The position numbers were made by a program, and so were the translations under genes. The notes beneath the pieces are model-generated. The model was not told where the DNA came from. It saw only the letters and a program-made list of their open reading frames with translations, and ran no database searches. 10,700 nt of DNA from a bacterium (lineage in GTDB: Bacteria > Desulfobacterota > GWC2-55-46), in NCBI GenBank assembly GCA_027310325.1, contig DAIDBB010000394.1, positions 1 to 10,700 of the forward strand. The letters are read 5' to 3'. This document shows positions 1 through 6,494 of the stretch, piece after piece. Position 1 is the stretch's first letter. Each line of letters opens with the position of its first letter.

Positions 1-46
1 CTATTTCCCCGGTTGTATAAGGCTTCTTATGATCGAACATAACCAT
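1..46 (-). CDS. N-terminus of a probable helix-turn-helix DNA-binding protein (cut by window edge)
   Basis: Only the first 15 complete codons lie in the window, reading MVMFDHKKPYTTGEI and continuing past the left edge. The segment KKPYTTGEI resembles the opening of small MerR/excisionase-type helix-turn-helix domains, where it leads into the first recognition helices; this is recognition from memory of the family and rests on very few residues. An in-frame TAG directly upstream (53-55) fixes the start at the ATG at 44-46 or the one at 38-40. Neither has a Shine-Dalgarno sequence. The gene lies downstream of polA in the same direction but is separated by an AT-rich spacer of about 230 bases holding its own candidate promoter, so it is probably transcribed independently. 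It could be a transcription regulator or an excisionase; what is visible does not decide. Confidence 0.5.
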   Translation of the reverse strand, partial: MVMFDHKKPYTTGEI

Positions 47-170
47 TAATTCTAATTATAGGATGAAAAAGAATAAGAAAGGAGCTATCATTTAAATAGA
101 TTCAAAAAAGGTTAATTTTTAAAATTTCCTTTTAAGCGGAAACCTTAAAGTTACACTTTTTATATTAATT

Positions 171-199
171 ATATTATCTTCAAAGGCATCTTACGTCAA
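171..199 (-). promoter_or_regulatory. Candidate sigma70 promoter for the left-edge gene
   Basis: On the minus strand, TTGACG (194-199, five of six matches to the -35 consensus) is followed after 17 bases by TAATAT (171-176, four of six to the -10). A better -10, TATAAT (168-173), overlaps it at a less favourable 20-base spacing. The surrounding sequence is very AT-rich, so chance matches are likely. If used, it gives a leader of roughly 115 bases before the left-edge gene. Confidence 0.35.
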
Positions 200-246
200 G
201 TCTTTTTTAAATATTTTTCCAAATTAATCTATTTTTACCGTAGCTG

Positions 247-264
247 GAGAAAAGCCTTTTTCTC
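247..264 (-). terminator. Weak hairpin just after polA
   Basis: GAGAAAA and TTTTCTC form a 7-bp stem around a 4-base loop, 16 bases past the polA stop codon. The stem is AT-rich and no U-tract follows directly on the minus strand, so it is a poor intrinsic terminator. It is listed because the polA gene must end its transcript somewhere in this spacer. Confidence 0.25.
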
Positions 265-279
265 ATCATTTGACCTCAA

Positions 280-2904
280 CTACTCCACCATCCTCCAATT
301 ACCGCCGTACTTTGTGTTTACCCTTATCGGCACGCGCAGTTCTATAACGCTTTCCATCTCATGTCTCACGATTCTCGAAACAATCTCCCTTTCGACGTTA
401 AATATCTCGAAAACTAGCTCATCGTGGACCTGTAGGATCATTTTAGACCTGAGCCCTTCGGTTTTTAAACGGTCAAATATCCTTATCATGGCTATTTTTA
501 TCATATCCGCGGCCGAACCCTGTATAGGTGTATTTATCGCGAGCCGGGCCCCAAGTCTGGCTGTCGATTCTACCGGGCTCTTGATCTCCGGGATGAACCG
601 GCGCCTGCCGAAAAGGGTCGTGGTGTAACCGAGGGAAATAGCCTTTTCAACCGTCTCATCCATGAAAAACTTAACGCGCCTGTAGTGCTCGAAATAATTA
701 TTTATATACTCTGTAGCCTCCTTCATCGAGATGCCGAGTTCCGTCGCAAGGCCAAAAGGGCCCATCCCGTAGATGATGCCGAAGTTTATCGCCTTGGCCC
801 TTCTCCTCATCTCCGCGGTCACGAGGGACGGCATGATGCCGAAGACCTCGGACGCCGTCCTTGTATGGACGTCTTCGTCCTTATCGAAGGCGTCCATGAG
901 GACGGGATCCTGCGACATATGCGCGACTATCCGGAGCTCTATCTGGGAGTAATCGGCTGAGAAAAAAGTATAACCTTCTTCGGGGATGAACGCCTCCCTT
1001 ATCCGTCCGGCGAATTCCCCTCTAACTGGTATGTTCTGAAGGTTCGGCCTCGAGCTAGAAAGCCGTCCCGTTGCGGTAACCGTCTGGTTGAAAGAGGTGT
1101 GTATCCTCCCCGTAAGAGGGTTTACGATGTCGAGAAGCGCGTCTATGTAAGTGCTCTTAAGCTTACTTAGCTGCCTAAAGTTAAGTATCAGCCCAGGGAC
1201 TTCGTGCTCAGCGGCAAGCTGGGTCAGCACCTCTTCATCGGTTGAAAAACCGGTCTTTGTCTTTTTTCTTGGCTTGAGCTTAAGGACCTCAAAGAGAAGT
1301 TCCGAGAGCTGCTTGGGGGAGTTAATATTGAATGTCGTGCCAGCTGCCTCGTAGATCCGTTTCTCGATTGTATCGAGCTCTCTATCGACCTCCTTCGAAA
1401 GGTCCCGCAATTTCTCACGGTCGATCTTTATGCCCCGGATCTCCATACCGGCCAACACCCGGGAGAGCGGAAGTTCGATATCACGGTACAGCTCAAAGAG
1501 GTTTTCCTCCTCAAGTTTTTTGTGAAGCATTTCGGATAATTTGCTGATAATAAAGGTTTTTTGGCAATACCTCTTTTTTATTTCCTCAGATTCACGAGGT
1601 ATTTTTTCATCAAGGACGATACCAAGGAATTCGTATCCGAGCTTCTCTATCGAATGCCCGGGCTTCGACGGGTTCAGAATATACGAGGCAAGGGATGTGT
1701 CCATGTCGACCCCCATGACGCCGACCCCAAATCTCTCGAAGAAGAGATACAGGGCCTTCGAATTGTCGGTATCCTTTGCTATCGCCCCGTCTTCGAGGAA
1801 CTCTCTAAGGCCTGCGGTGATAGCCTCTTCGGATAATCCTTTTCCGGCAGATATGTAAAAGGCTTTTTCAGTCCCCGTGCATACAGCGATACCATGCAAA
1901 GCCGACAAGCCCCCTTCACCTGGAAGATTGATGGATATGGAGACCTTTCCGGCGGTCCTTAAGTCCTTCGCCAAAGTATCCAATTCTTCGGGTGAATTTA
2001 CGTACCCGTATTCTCCGCGATCTTCCCGGGACGGTTCGGCCCCGGACATTACATCTCTTAAAATCTTGGAAAATTCGAGCTCTCTCAAAAGGGGCATGAG
2101 AATGCCATAATCCGGCCCTCTATATTTAAGGTCGTCAATAGTACATTCGATCTCGACATCGGGGTGGAGTGTAGCGAGGTCCCTCGAAAGAAAGGCCCGG
2201 TCCTTGTTCTCCTGAAGGCTTTTCCTCAACTTCTCGCCGGAGACCTCTCCAGCGTGCTCTAGGACGCCTTCAAGGGAGCCGAACTGCTTAAGGAGCTTTG
2301 CTGCAGTCTTAAACCCGATGCCCGGAACCCCGGGGATGTTATCGGACGTATCCCCGGCAAGCGCGAGGAGATCCCTAATAAGATCAGGCCTTATCCCGAA
2401 GCGCTCTTCGACCTCGGAGGGGCCGTATTCCTTGCCGCTCAGATAGTCCAGGATTACGGTATTATCGCCGACAAGCTGGTACATGTCCTTGTCTCCCGTA
2501 ACTATGTCCATCTTAAGCCCGCTTCCAGCGTTCCTTTTTATGAGCGTCGCGATGACGTCATCTGCCTCATAGGACTCCTTCTGAAGGACCGGAATGCCGA
2601 AGGCTGAAACGACCCTTTTTATGTACGGGATCTGGACGCTCAGGAGGTCCGGCATGGGAGGCCTTTCAGCCTTGTACTCTTCGAACATCTCGTGCCTGAA
2701 AGAAGGCCCCTTGACGTCGAAGGCTATCCCTATGTATCCGGGGCTGTAATCCTTCAGTATCTTGAGGAGCGACTGCGTAAAACCGTAGATCGCGTTTGTA
2801 GGCAGCCCCTTGGAAGTCGAAAAACTCGCCGGGATGGCATGAAAGGCCCTGTAAATAAGGGAACTCCCGTCGATGATTATGAGCGTTTTTTTATTTTTTT
2901 CCAT
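280..2904 (-). CDS. polA: DNA polymerase I (5' nuclease and polymerase active; 3'-5' exonuclease site degenerate)
   Basis: DNA polymerase I fills gaps and removes RNA primers during lagging-strand synthesis and repair. At 874 residues it lies between the Taq (832) and E. coli (928) enzymes. The N-terminal 5' nuclease (about 1-290) shows its acidic metal ligands at D12, D63, E113/D115/D116, D138/D140 and D185/D188, with the helix-hairpin-helix GVPGIG at 192-197. The polymerase domain (about 470-874) has motif A DYSQIELR with catalytic D651, motif B K704 to G713, and motif C with H827-D828-E829. The middle domain (about 300-465) keeps the fold's spacing, but the DxE of ExoI is S324/N326, the ExoII Asp falls at a Leu, and the ExoIII Tyr-x3-Asp is YCQKT. 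Proofreading is therefore probably absent, as in Taq. The ATG start has only AGGA directly abutting it. yraN ends 23 bases upstream, so polA is likely the last gene of the cluster. Confidence 0.97.
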   Translation of the reverse strand: MEKNKKTLIIIDGSSLIYRAFHAIPASFSTSKGLPTNAIYGFTQSLLKILKDYSPGYIGIAFDVKGPSFRHEMFEEYKAERPPMPDLLSVQIPYIKRVVSAFGIPVLQKESYEADDVIATLIKRNAGSGLKMDIVTGDKDMYQLVGDNTVILDYLSGKEYGPSEVEERFGIRPDLIRDLLALAGDTSDNIPGVPGIGFKTAAKLLKQFGSLEGVLEHAGEVSGEKLRKSLQENKDRAFLSRDLATLHPDVEIECTIDDLKYRGPDYGILMPLLRELEFSKILRDVMSGAEPSREDRGEYGYVNSPEELDTLAKDLRTAGKVSISINLPGEGGLSALHGIAVCTGTEKAFYISAGKGLSEEAITAGLREFLEDGAIAKDTDNSKALYLFFERFGVGVMGVDMDTSLASYILNPSKPGHSIEKLGYEFLGIVLDEKIPRESEEIKKRYCQKTFIISKLSEMLHKKLEEENLFELYRDIELPLSRVLAGMEIRGIKIDREKLRDLSKEVDRELDTIEKRIYEAAGTTFNINSPKQLSELLFEVLKLKPRKKTKTGFSTDEEVLTQLAAEHEVPGLILNFRQLSKLKSTYIDALLDIVNPLTGRIHTSFNQTVTATGRLSSSRPNLQNIPVRGEFAGRIREAFIPEEGYTFFSADYSQIELRIVAHMSQDPVLMDAFDKDEDVHTRTASEVFGIMPSLVTAEMRRRAKAINFGIIYGMGPFGLATELGISMKEATEYINNYFEHYRRVKFFMDETVEKAISLGYTTTLFGRRRFIPEIKSPVESTARLGARLAINTPIQGSAADMIKIAMIRIFDRLKTEGLRSKMILQVHDELVFEIFNVEREIVSRIVRHEMESVIELRVPIRVNTKYGGNWRMVE

Positions 2905-2927
2905 TCCTGGGTCTTAATCAATGGACG

Positions 2928-3293
2928 CTAGCCTTCGTCACCGAAAGCGTCCCTTATGATCTCGGTTGAGTACCGGCCATCCCTTAACTCTACGCTTACC
3001 ACATCAAAGCGCACGGGACAATCGGCAAGGGCATGGTGGGCCAGATACGTATGTGATACGCTTATAATGTGCCTTTGCTTTCTTAAGTCAACGCTCTGCT
3101 GCGGTGGTCCGAACCTGTCCCCGCCCCTCGTCTTAACCTCGACAAAGACTATCGTGTCCCCATCCCTGGCTATGAGGTCGACCTCGCCGTACCGGCACCT
3201 GTAATTTCTTTCGATGATCCGGTATCCATTTTTCTTCAGGACCCTCAGGGCCTCATCTTCGCCCTTTTTACCTATGGAGATTTTGTTATACAT
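2928..3293 (-). CDS. yraN: YraN / UPF0102 family putative endonuclease
   Basis: This 121-residue protein belongs to the UPF0102 (YraN) family, whose fold is that of PD-(D/E)xK nucleases; the physiological substrate of the family is not settled. Visible hallmarks are the start SIGKKGEDEAL, then RCRYGEVDLIARDGD at about 33-47 and VFVEVKTR at about 49-56, giving the acidic and lysine residues of the nuclease core (E37, D39, E52, K54). I chose ATG at 3291-3293, preceded by CGGGGA about nine bases upstream, over an in-frame TTG seven codons earlier, because family members begin near this point. The rnhB-yraN pairing is common in bacteria. A 321-base structured gap separates it from rnhB, unusual in an otherwise compact cluster, while polA follows after 23 bases. 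Confidence 0.9.
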   Translation of the reverse strand: MYNKISIGKKGEDEALRVLKKNGYRIIERNYRCRYGEVDLIARDGDTIVFVEVKTRGGDRFGPPQQSVDLRKQRHIISVSHTYLAHHALADCPVRFDVVSVELRDGRYSTEIIRDAFGDEG

Positions 3294-3362
3294 GATTCGT
3301 CCCCGGCTTAGCAAAGTGCTTAAAGACTCTCTAAATCGGATTTTAATAAAAAATCATTTCCT

Positions 3363-3392
3363 CCTGCCCCCCATTTCTTGGGGGGTGTCAGG
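3363..3392. other. Strong GC hairpin at the edge of the rnhB-yraN gap
   Basis: CCCCCC and GGGGGG pair across a 7-base loop, with CCTG and CAGG extending the stem beyond a three-base bulge. On the minus strand, a run ATTTTTTATT follows, but only about 10 bases after the stem, so a role as an intrinsic terminator between rnhB and yraN is possible though not textbook. It may instead be the terminal stem of the structured element next to it. Confidence 0.45.
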
Positions 3393-3399
3393 AACTGAA

Positions 3400-3560
3400 A
3401 ATCTTTGAAGCGTCTGGGGTCCGTACGGACGGAAACGGATCCTCCAAAGTCAGACGAATTCGTTCGACCGCGCAGGACGGGTTGGCTAAACAATCGCCGC
3501 GCGCAAGCGCCTTTCTACAGGTCGGCAGCTCGCCGACTCACGAAGTGAAAAGGCGAGCCA
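3400..3560. other. Inverted-repeat-rich element, candidate structured RNA or dispersed intergenic repeat
   Basis: This GC-rich block sits between AT-rich flanks in the 321-base gap between rnhB and yraN and has no convincing gene. Visible pairings are CGTCTG (3411-3416) with CAGACG (3451-3456), enclosing the perfect palindrome GTCCGTACGGAC (3419-3430); ACGAATTCGT (3454-3463); GCGC-GCAA-GCGC (3499-3510), a GNRA tetraloop hairpin if the plus strand is the RNA; GTCGGC (3521-3526) with GCCGAC (3532-3537); and GCTCGCC (3528-3534) with GGCGAGC (3552-3558), the latter enclosing TCAC-GAA-GTGA. TGGCT (3483-3487) can close against AGCCA (3556-3560). The 3521 and 3528 stems are mutually exclusive. Repetition elsewhere in the genome cannot be seen from this window, and the transcribed strand is unknown. 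It matches no RNA family I can name. Confidence 0.4.
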
Positions 3561-3614
3561 TAAAAATGTTAATTCCTTGCCGATTGAACGGATTCAACAA
3601 GTCTCCCCCTATCT

Positions 3615-4211
3615 TCATTCTTTCACGACCCCTCGGAAAGACCTCCTGTGTATCGGCGATGGGCCGAATTCCTTAAGCGCATCGAGGTGTTCCTTTGTGC
3701 CGTAGCCTTTATTGCTCAGGAAGTTATATTGGGGAAACGTCCCGTGATAGGAGTCCATGATCCTGTCCCGTGTGGTCTTGGCTATGATGGAAGCGGCGGC
3801 GATGCTTACGCTAAGCGCGTCCCCCGATACTATCGGCCTTTGAGATATGCTGGAACTTATGGGAAAAGACCCGTCTACGAGAAGATAGTCCGGCAGGACC
3901 TCGAGCGAAGAGACGGCCTTTTCCATCGCCTTAAGAGACGCCCTGTGGATGTTGATCAAGTCTATCTCCTCTGGCCAGATGACCCCGACCCCTACTGCGG
4001 ACGCTATCTTATAGATTTCAAATACAAGAAGTTCTCTCTTGGACGGGGTCAACGTTTTCGAGTCTTTGATCCCAAGATCTTTTGTCGGGAGGGATGAAAA
4101 GATTACAGCGGCGGCGACCACAGGGCCCGCGAGCGGGCCCCGGCCAGCCTCGTCTATGCCGGCAACGGCCTTGAATCCATTTGACCGGGCGTCTTTTTCA
4201 TGAAGATCCAT
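3615..4211 (-). CDS. rnhB: Ribonuclease HII
   Basis: RNase HII cuts the RNA strand of RNA:DNA hybrids and nicks DNA 5' of single ribonucleotides, starting ribonucleotide excision repair; it acts in the cytoplasm with divalent metal ions. The 198-residue protein is of normal length. The signature GIDEAGRGPLAGPV is at 18-31 with catalytic D20 and E21, followed by KDSKTL at 49-54, LLVDG with D113, and GD (130-131) ahead of the conserved SIAAASIIAKTTRDR stretch (136-150). The four acidic positions expected of a type 2 RNase H are therefore present. The ATG start is the only reasonable one but has a weak ribosome binding site. It follows rplS after 76 bases that contain a strong hairpin, so it may be partly uncoupled from the upstream ribosomal genes. 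Confidence 0.97.
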   Translation of the reverse strand: MDLHEKDARSNGFKAVAGIDEAGRGPLAGPVVAAAVIFSSLPTKDLGIKDSKTLTPSKRELLVFEIYKIASAVGVGVIWPEEIDLINIHRASLKAMEKAVSSLEVLPDYLLVDGSFPISSSISQRPIVSGDALSVSIAAASIIAKTTRDRIMDSYHGTFPQYNFLSNKGYGTKEHLDALKEFGPSPIHRRSFRGVVKE

Positions 4212-4243
4212 AGGCTCATGCGGAGAATTAAGGCTTAGAAATT

Positions 4244-4272
4244 AAATTCCCCGAAGGGTCTTCGGGGAATTT
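4244..4272 (-). terminator. 13-bp perfect hairpin after rplS, probable terminator or attenuator
   Basis: AAATTCCCCGAAG and CTTCGGGGAATTT are exact inverted repeats around a 3-base loop. On the minus strand the stem begins 15 bases past the rplS stop codon, is preceded by a short A-run, and ends in AAUUU followed by AAUUUC, a loose U-rich tail. It looks like an intrinsic terminator that ends or reduces transcription of the ribosomal operon before rnhB. Since rnhB has no clear promoter of its own, partial read-through is likely. Confidence 0.65.
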
Positions 4273-4287
4273 TCAAATCGGCTTCGA

Positions 4288-4629
4288 CTACCTTTTTGTC
4301 TTGATCCGCGCGGCCTTGCCTTTGAGGTCCTTCAGGTAATAGAGCTTTGCCCTTCTTACCTTGCCCCGGCTCAATACCTTTACTGAGTCAATGGAAGGCG
4401 AATGCACCGGGAATATCCTCTCAACGCCGATCCCGTAAGAGATCTTCCTCACGGTGAACGTGGACTTGAGGCCGTTGCCGCGCATCTTCGTCACTATGCC
4501 TTCGAAGGGCTGAAGCCTTTCCTTGTCTCCCTCTTTTATCTTGACCTTTACAATCACGGTGTCCCCGGGGTTCAGATCCGGCAGATCCGTCCTTAGAAAA
4601 CCTTTTTCAACATCCTGAATTGCGCCCAT
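4288..4629 (-). CDS. rplS: 50S ribosomal protein L19
   Basis: L19 lies at the interface of the large and small ribosomal subunits and contributes to intersubunit bridges. The 113-residue product has the family's normal length and signatures: the region DLNPGDTVIVKVKIKEGDKER at about 18-38, FEGIVTKMRGNG at about 43-54, and the C-terminal segment VLSRGKVRRAKLYYL at about 85-99 with a basic tail. The ATG is preceded by a clear GGAGGG about four bases upstream. It follows trmD after 63 AT-rich bases, the usual trmD-rplS arrangement, and is followed by a strong hairpin. Confidence 0.98.
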   Translation of the reverse strand: MGAIQDVEKGFLRTDLPDLNPGDTVIVKVKIKEGDKERLQPFEGIVTKMRGNGLKSTFTVRKISYGIGVERIFPVHSPSIDSVKVLSRGKVRRAKLYYLKDLKGKAARIKTKR

Positions 4630-4692
4630 ACTACCCTCCGTTTATCTTTGTTCTTTTTTGTATTATTTTTTGACAACGATGTCATTAACGCT

Positions 4693-5427
4693 TCAGTTCT
4701 TGGCTACTTTGTACTCTTCTATAATGGCCGCTTCCGCGTCAGTCAGCCCGGCGTTCTCAAGAAGGTCAGGCCTTCTATCGTACGTCCTTATGAGGCTCTG
4801 GGCCTTCCGCCATTTTTCTATTTCCCCGTGATTCCCCGAAACGAGCACCTCAGGAACCTTCAACCCTTCATACTCCTCGGGCCTCGTGTACTGGGGGTAT
4901 TCAAGAAGCCAGTTTGAAAAAGAATCGTTCTTAGCGGAAGCGTCCTCGCCTAAGACCCCCGGCTTAAGCCTCCCTACGGCATCTATGACAACGAGCGCCG
5001 CTGTCTCCCCGCCGGTGAGTATGTAATCGCCAACTGAAAGCTCGATATCGGCGTACTCCCTTATCCTTTCATCTACCCCTTCGTATCTGCCGCATATTAT
5101 CGCCAGGTGACCGAATGCCGCGAGTTCCTCGGCCATCCTGTGGCTAAACGGCTTGCCCTGAGGGGTCATAAGGACCACCTTGGGACGCGGCCCGCCGGGG
5201 TCTCTTAAAGACTCAAGGGCGCGAACTACCGGCTCCACCTTCATGACCATTCCGTGCCCCCCGCCGTAAGGGTAATCGTCGGTGGTCCTGTGTCTGTCCA
5301 GGGCGAAGTCCCTGATATTGACGGTATTTACCTTTAAAAGCCCCTTAGTTATCGCCTTACCCAAGATACTCTGTTCGAGCGGCGAGGTAAAGAATCCTGG
5401 AAAAAGGGTGAGTATGTCAAACCTCAT
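4693..5427 (-). CDS. trmD: tRNA (guanine37-N1)-methyltransferase
   Basis: TrmD transfers a methyl group from S-adenosylmethionine to N1 of G37 in tRNAs reading CUN, CCN and CGG codons, preventing +1 frameshifting. It works as a dimer with a trefoil-knot fold. The 244-residue protein shows the start FDILTLFPGFF, DYPYGGGHGMVMK (51-63), the knot segments CGRYEGVDERI (112-122) and GDYILTGGE (133-141), and the catalytic pair expected at R153 in the VGRLKPGVLG segment and D168 in NDSFSNWLLEYPQY. All look intact. Its ATG overlaps the rimM stop codon in a four-base ATGA, implying translational coupling to rimM. Confidence 0.98.
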   Translation of the reverse strand: MRFDILTLFPGFFTSPLEQSILGKAITKGLLKVNTVNIRDFALDRHRTTDDYPYGGGHGMVMKVEPVVRALESLRDPGGPRPKVVLMTPQGKPFSHRMAEELAAFGHLAIICGRYEGVDERIREYADIELSVGDYILTGGETAALVVIDAVGRLKPGVLGEDASAKNDSFSNWLLEYPQYTRPEEYEGLKVPEVLVSGNHGEIEKWRKAQSLIRTYDRRPDLLENAGLTDAEAAIIEEYKVAKN

Positions 5428-5927
5428 TGTTCTCCCGGTAATATTCCTTGAAGGAGATGCACCGTGACCTTCTTCCTTTCCATAGAGACCTCTTGGATCA
5501 TCTCAACGGTAGCCGGCACGAGGACTTCCCCGAGCGGGCCTTTTATCTCGAGGACGTCGTTGCTTCCTGTGGCGATGATATTTATTATCTTGCCCAAAAA
5601 CCTGTTGTCATCGGTCCAGACTTCCATCCCGATGAGGTCGAAGTAATAATACTCGTCCTCCGGCGGCTCCGGTATATCCTCTTTCAGGACCGAGACATCG
5701 CGGCCCGTAAGGGACCCGGCCTCGTCCCTTGTGGAGACCCCATCGAGCACCACTAAGTATATGCCCTTGTGAGGCCGCGACCTTATAATCTTGTACTCTT
5801 TATCCGCGATATAGACGGATTTCCAGGCAAGGCCTTCGAGGTCGCCGTAGGGGGCCACCTTTATCTCGCCTTTTATGCCGTGGACGCCAGTAATCCTGCC
5901 GATCGCGACTGTATCCTTTTTACTCAA
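5424..5927 (-). CDS. rimM: 16S rRNA processing/maturation factor RimM
   Basis: RimM binds ribosomal protein S19 and helps mature the head of the 30S subunit. The 167-residue protein has the two expected parts: an N-terminal beta-barrel domain beginning VAIGRITGVHGIKGEIKV (7-24), and a C-terminal PRC-barrel domain from about residue 90, visible in YYYFDLIGMEVWTDDNRFLG and in the later LVPATVEMIQEV. Translation begins at a TTG codon (5925-5927), inferred because no ATG lies near and the protein starts at the usual place. This TTG overlaps the khpA stop region (ATTGAGTAA), so rimM is probably coupled to khpA translation. Confidence 0.95.
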   Translation of the reverse strand: MSKKDTVAIGRITGVHGIKGEIKVAPYGDLEGLAWKSVYIADKEYKIIRSRPHKGIYLVVLDGVSTRDEAGSLTGRDVSVLKEDIPEPPEDEYYYFDLIGMEVWTDDNRFLGKIINIIATGSNDVLEIKGPLGEVLVPATVEMIQEVSMERKKVTVHLLQGILPGEQ

Positions 5928-6150
5928 TTATCTCAAGAACTGAACGCTTCTTAAGCTTTGTAGAAGCAGCTGTCAGTATGGTCCTTATGGCCCTGGCGGT
6001 CTTTCCCTGCTTGCCGATGACCTTGCCCAGGTCTTCCTTCGCAACGGAGAGCTCGATCACGGAAGTCCTCTCGCCTTCTATTTCCGCCACCTTTACCTGT
6101 TCCGGATGATCCACGAGCGCCTTCGCGATATACTCGATCAGCTCCTTCAT
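5920..6150 (-). CDS. khpA: KH-domain RNA-binding protein KhpA
   Basis: This 76-residue protein is a single type II KH domain. The RNA-binding GxxG loop is G46-K-Q-G49 within LGKVIGKQGKTARAIRTIL. It lies in its usual place between rpsP and rimM. KhpA proteins bind RNA and, in Gram-positive bacteria, act with KhpB in cell-division and growth control; no role has been shown for this lineage, so its target here is unknown. The ATG has a strong GGGAGGT about six bases upstream. The gene overlaps the start of rimM. Confidence 0.95.
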   Translation of the reverse strand: MKELIEYIAKALVDHPEQVKVAEIEGERTSVIELSVAKEDLGKVIGKQGKTARAIRTILTAASTKLKKRSVLEIIE

Positions 6151-6172
6151 GAGGTACCTCCCGTTAGATGGG

Positions 6173-6433
6173 TCAGGCTGCCTTTGTATTGTCCTTTATC
6201 CCGGCTCTTTTCAAAAGCTCCCTCACAGTATCGGTCGGTGTGGCGCCGCGGCCCAGCCAGAAGGAGACCCTCTCGCTGTTTATATCCACCTTAGGAGGAT
6301 TGACCATCGGGTTATACGTGCCGACGGTCTCTATGAAAGCCCCGTCCCTCGGGGCCTCGGAATCGGCGACAACGATACGGTAAAAAGGTTTTTTCTTTCC
6401 GCCCTGCCTCGTAAGTCTCATCTTGACTGCCAT
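6173..6433 (-). CDS. rpsP: 30S ribosomal protein S16
   Basis: S16 is an early-binding small-subunit protein that stabilises the 5' domain of 16S rRNA. The 86-residue product opens with AVKMRLTRQGGKKKPFYRIVV, followed by DSEAPRDGAFIETVGTYNP and the segment SFWLGRGATPTDTVRELLK, all standard for S16. A GGAGGT sits about ten bases before the ATG. The 61-base gap after ffh contains a small AGCCG-AAA-CGGCT hairpin (6461-6473) followed on the minus strand by an A-run rather than a U-run, so it is unlikely to be a terminator. khpA follows after 22 bases. Confidence 0.98.
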   Translation of the reverse strand: MAVKMRLTRQGGKKKPFYRIVVADSEAPRDGAFIETVGTYNPMVNPPKVDINSERVSFWLGRGATPTDTVRELLKRAGIKDNTKAA

Positions 6434-6494
6434 TTAAACTCTTACCTCCGGTTTTTTTATAGCCGTTTCGGCTTCTGTCTCACGGGTCCTTCGA

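Noticed and set aside
3341..3355. Minus-strand AGGAGGAA followed by ATG and four codons to TAA
   Set aside because: A four-residue frame with the ribosome binding site too close to the ATG; coincidence is the simplest reading.
3390..3562. Minus-strand reading frame through the rnhB-yraN element, beginning MARLFTS, then TGA, then VGELPTCRKALARGD and onwards
   Set aside because: It is interrupted by an in-frame TGA, has a poorly placed ribosome binding site, and lies on bases explained by inverted repeats. No selenocysteine insertion context was recognised after the TGA.
3482..3676. Plus-strand 64-codon frame running from the structured element into rnhB
   Set aside because: No ribosome binding site, overlaps the end of rnhB antisense, and the composition follows the repeat element.
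4670..4690. TGACA/TGTCA hairpin between trmD and rplS as a terminator or promoter element
   Set aside because: Only five base pairs, lies upstream in a coupled ribosomal cluster with no U-run on the right side and no matching -10.
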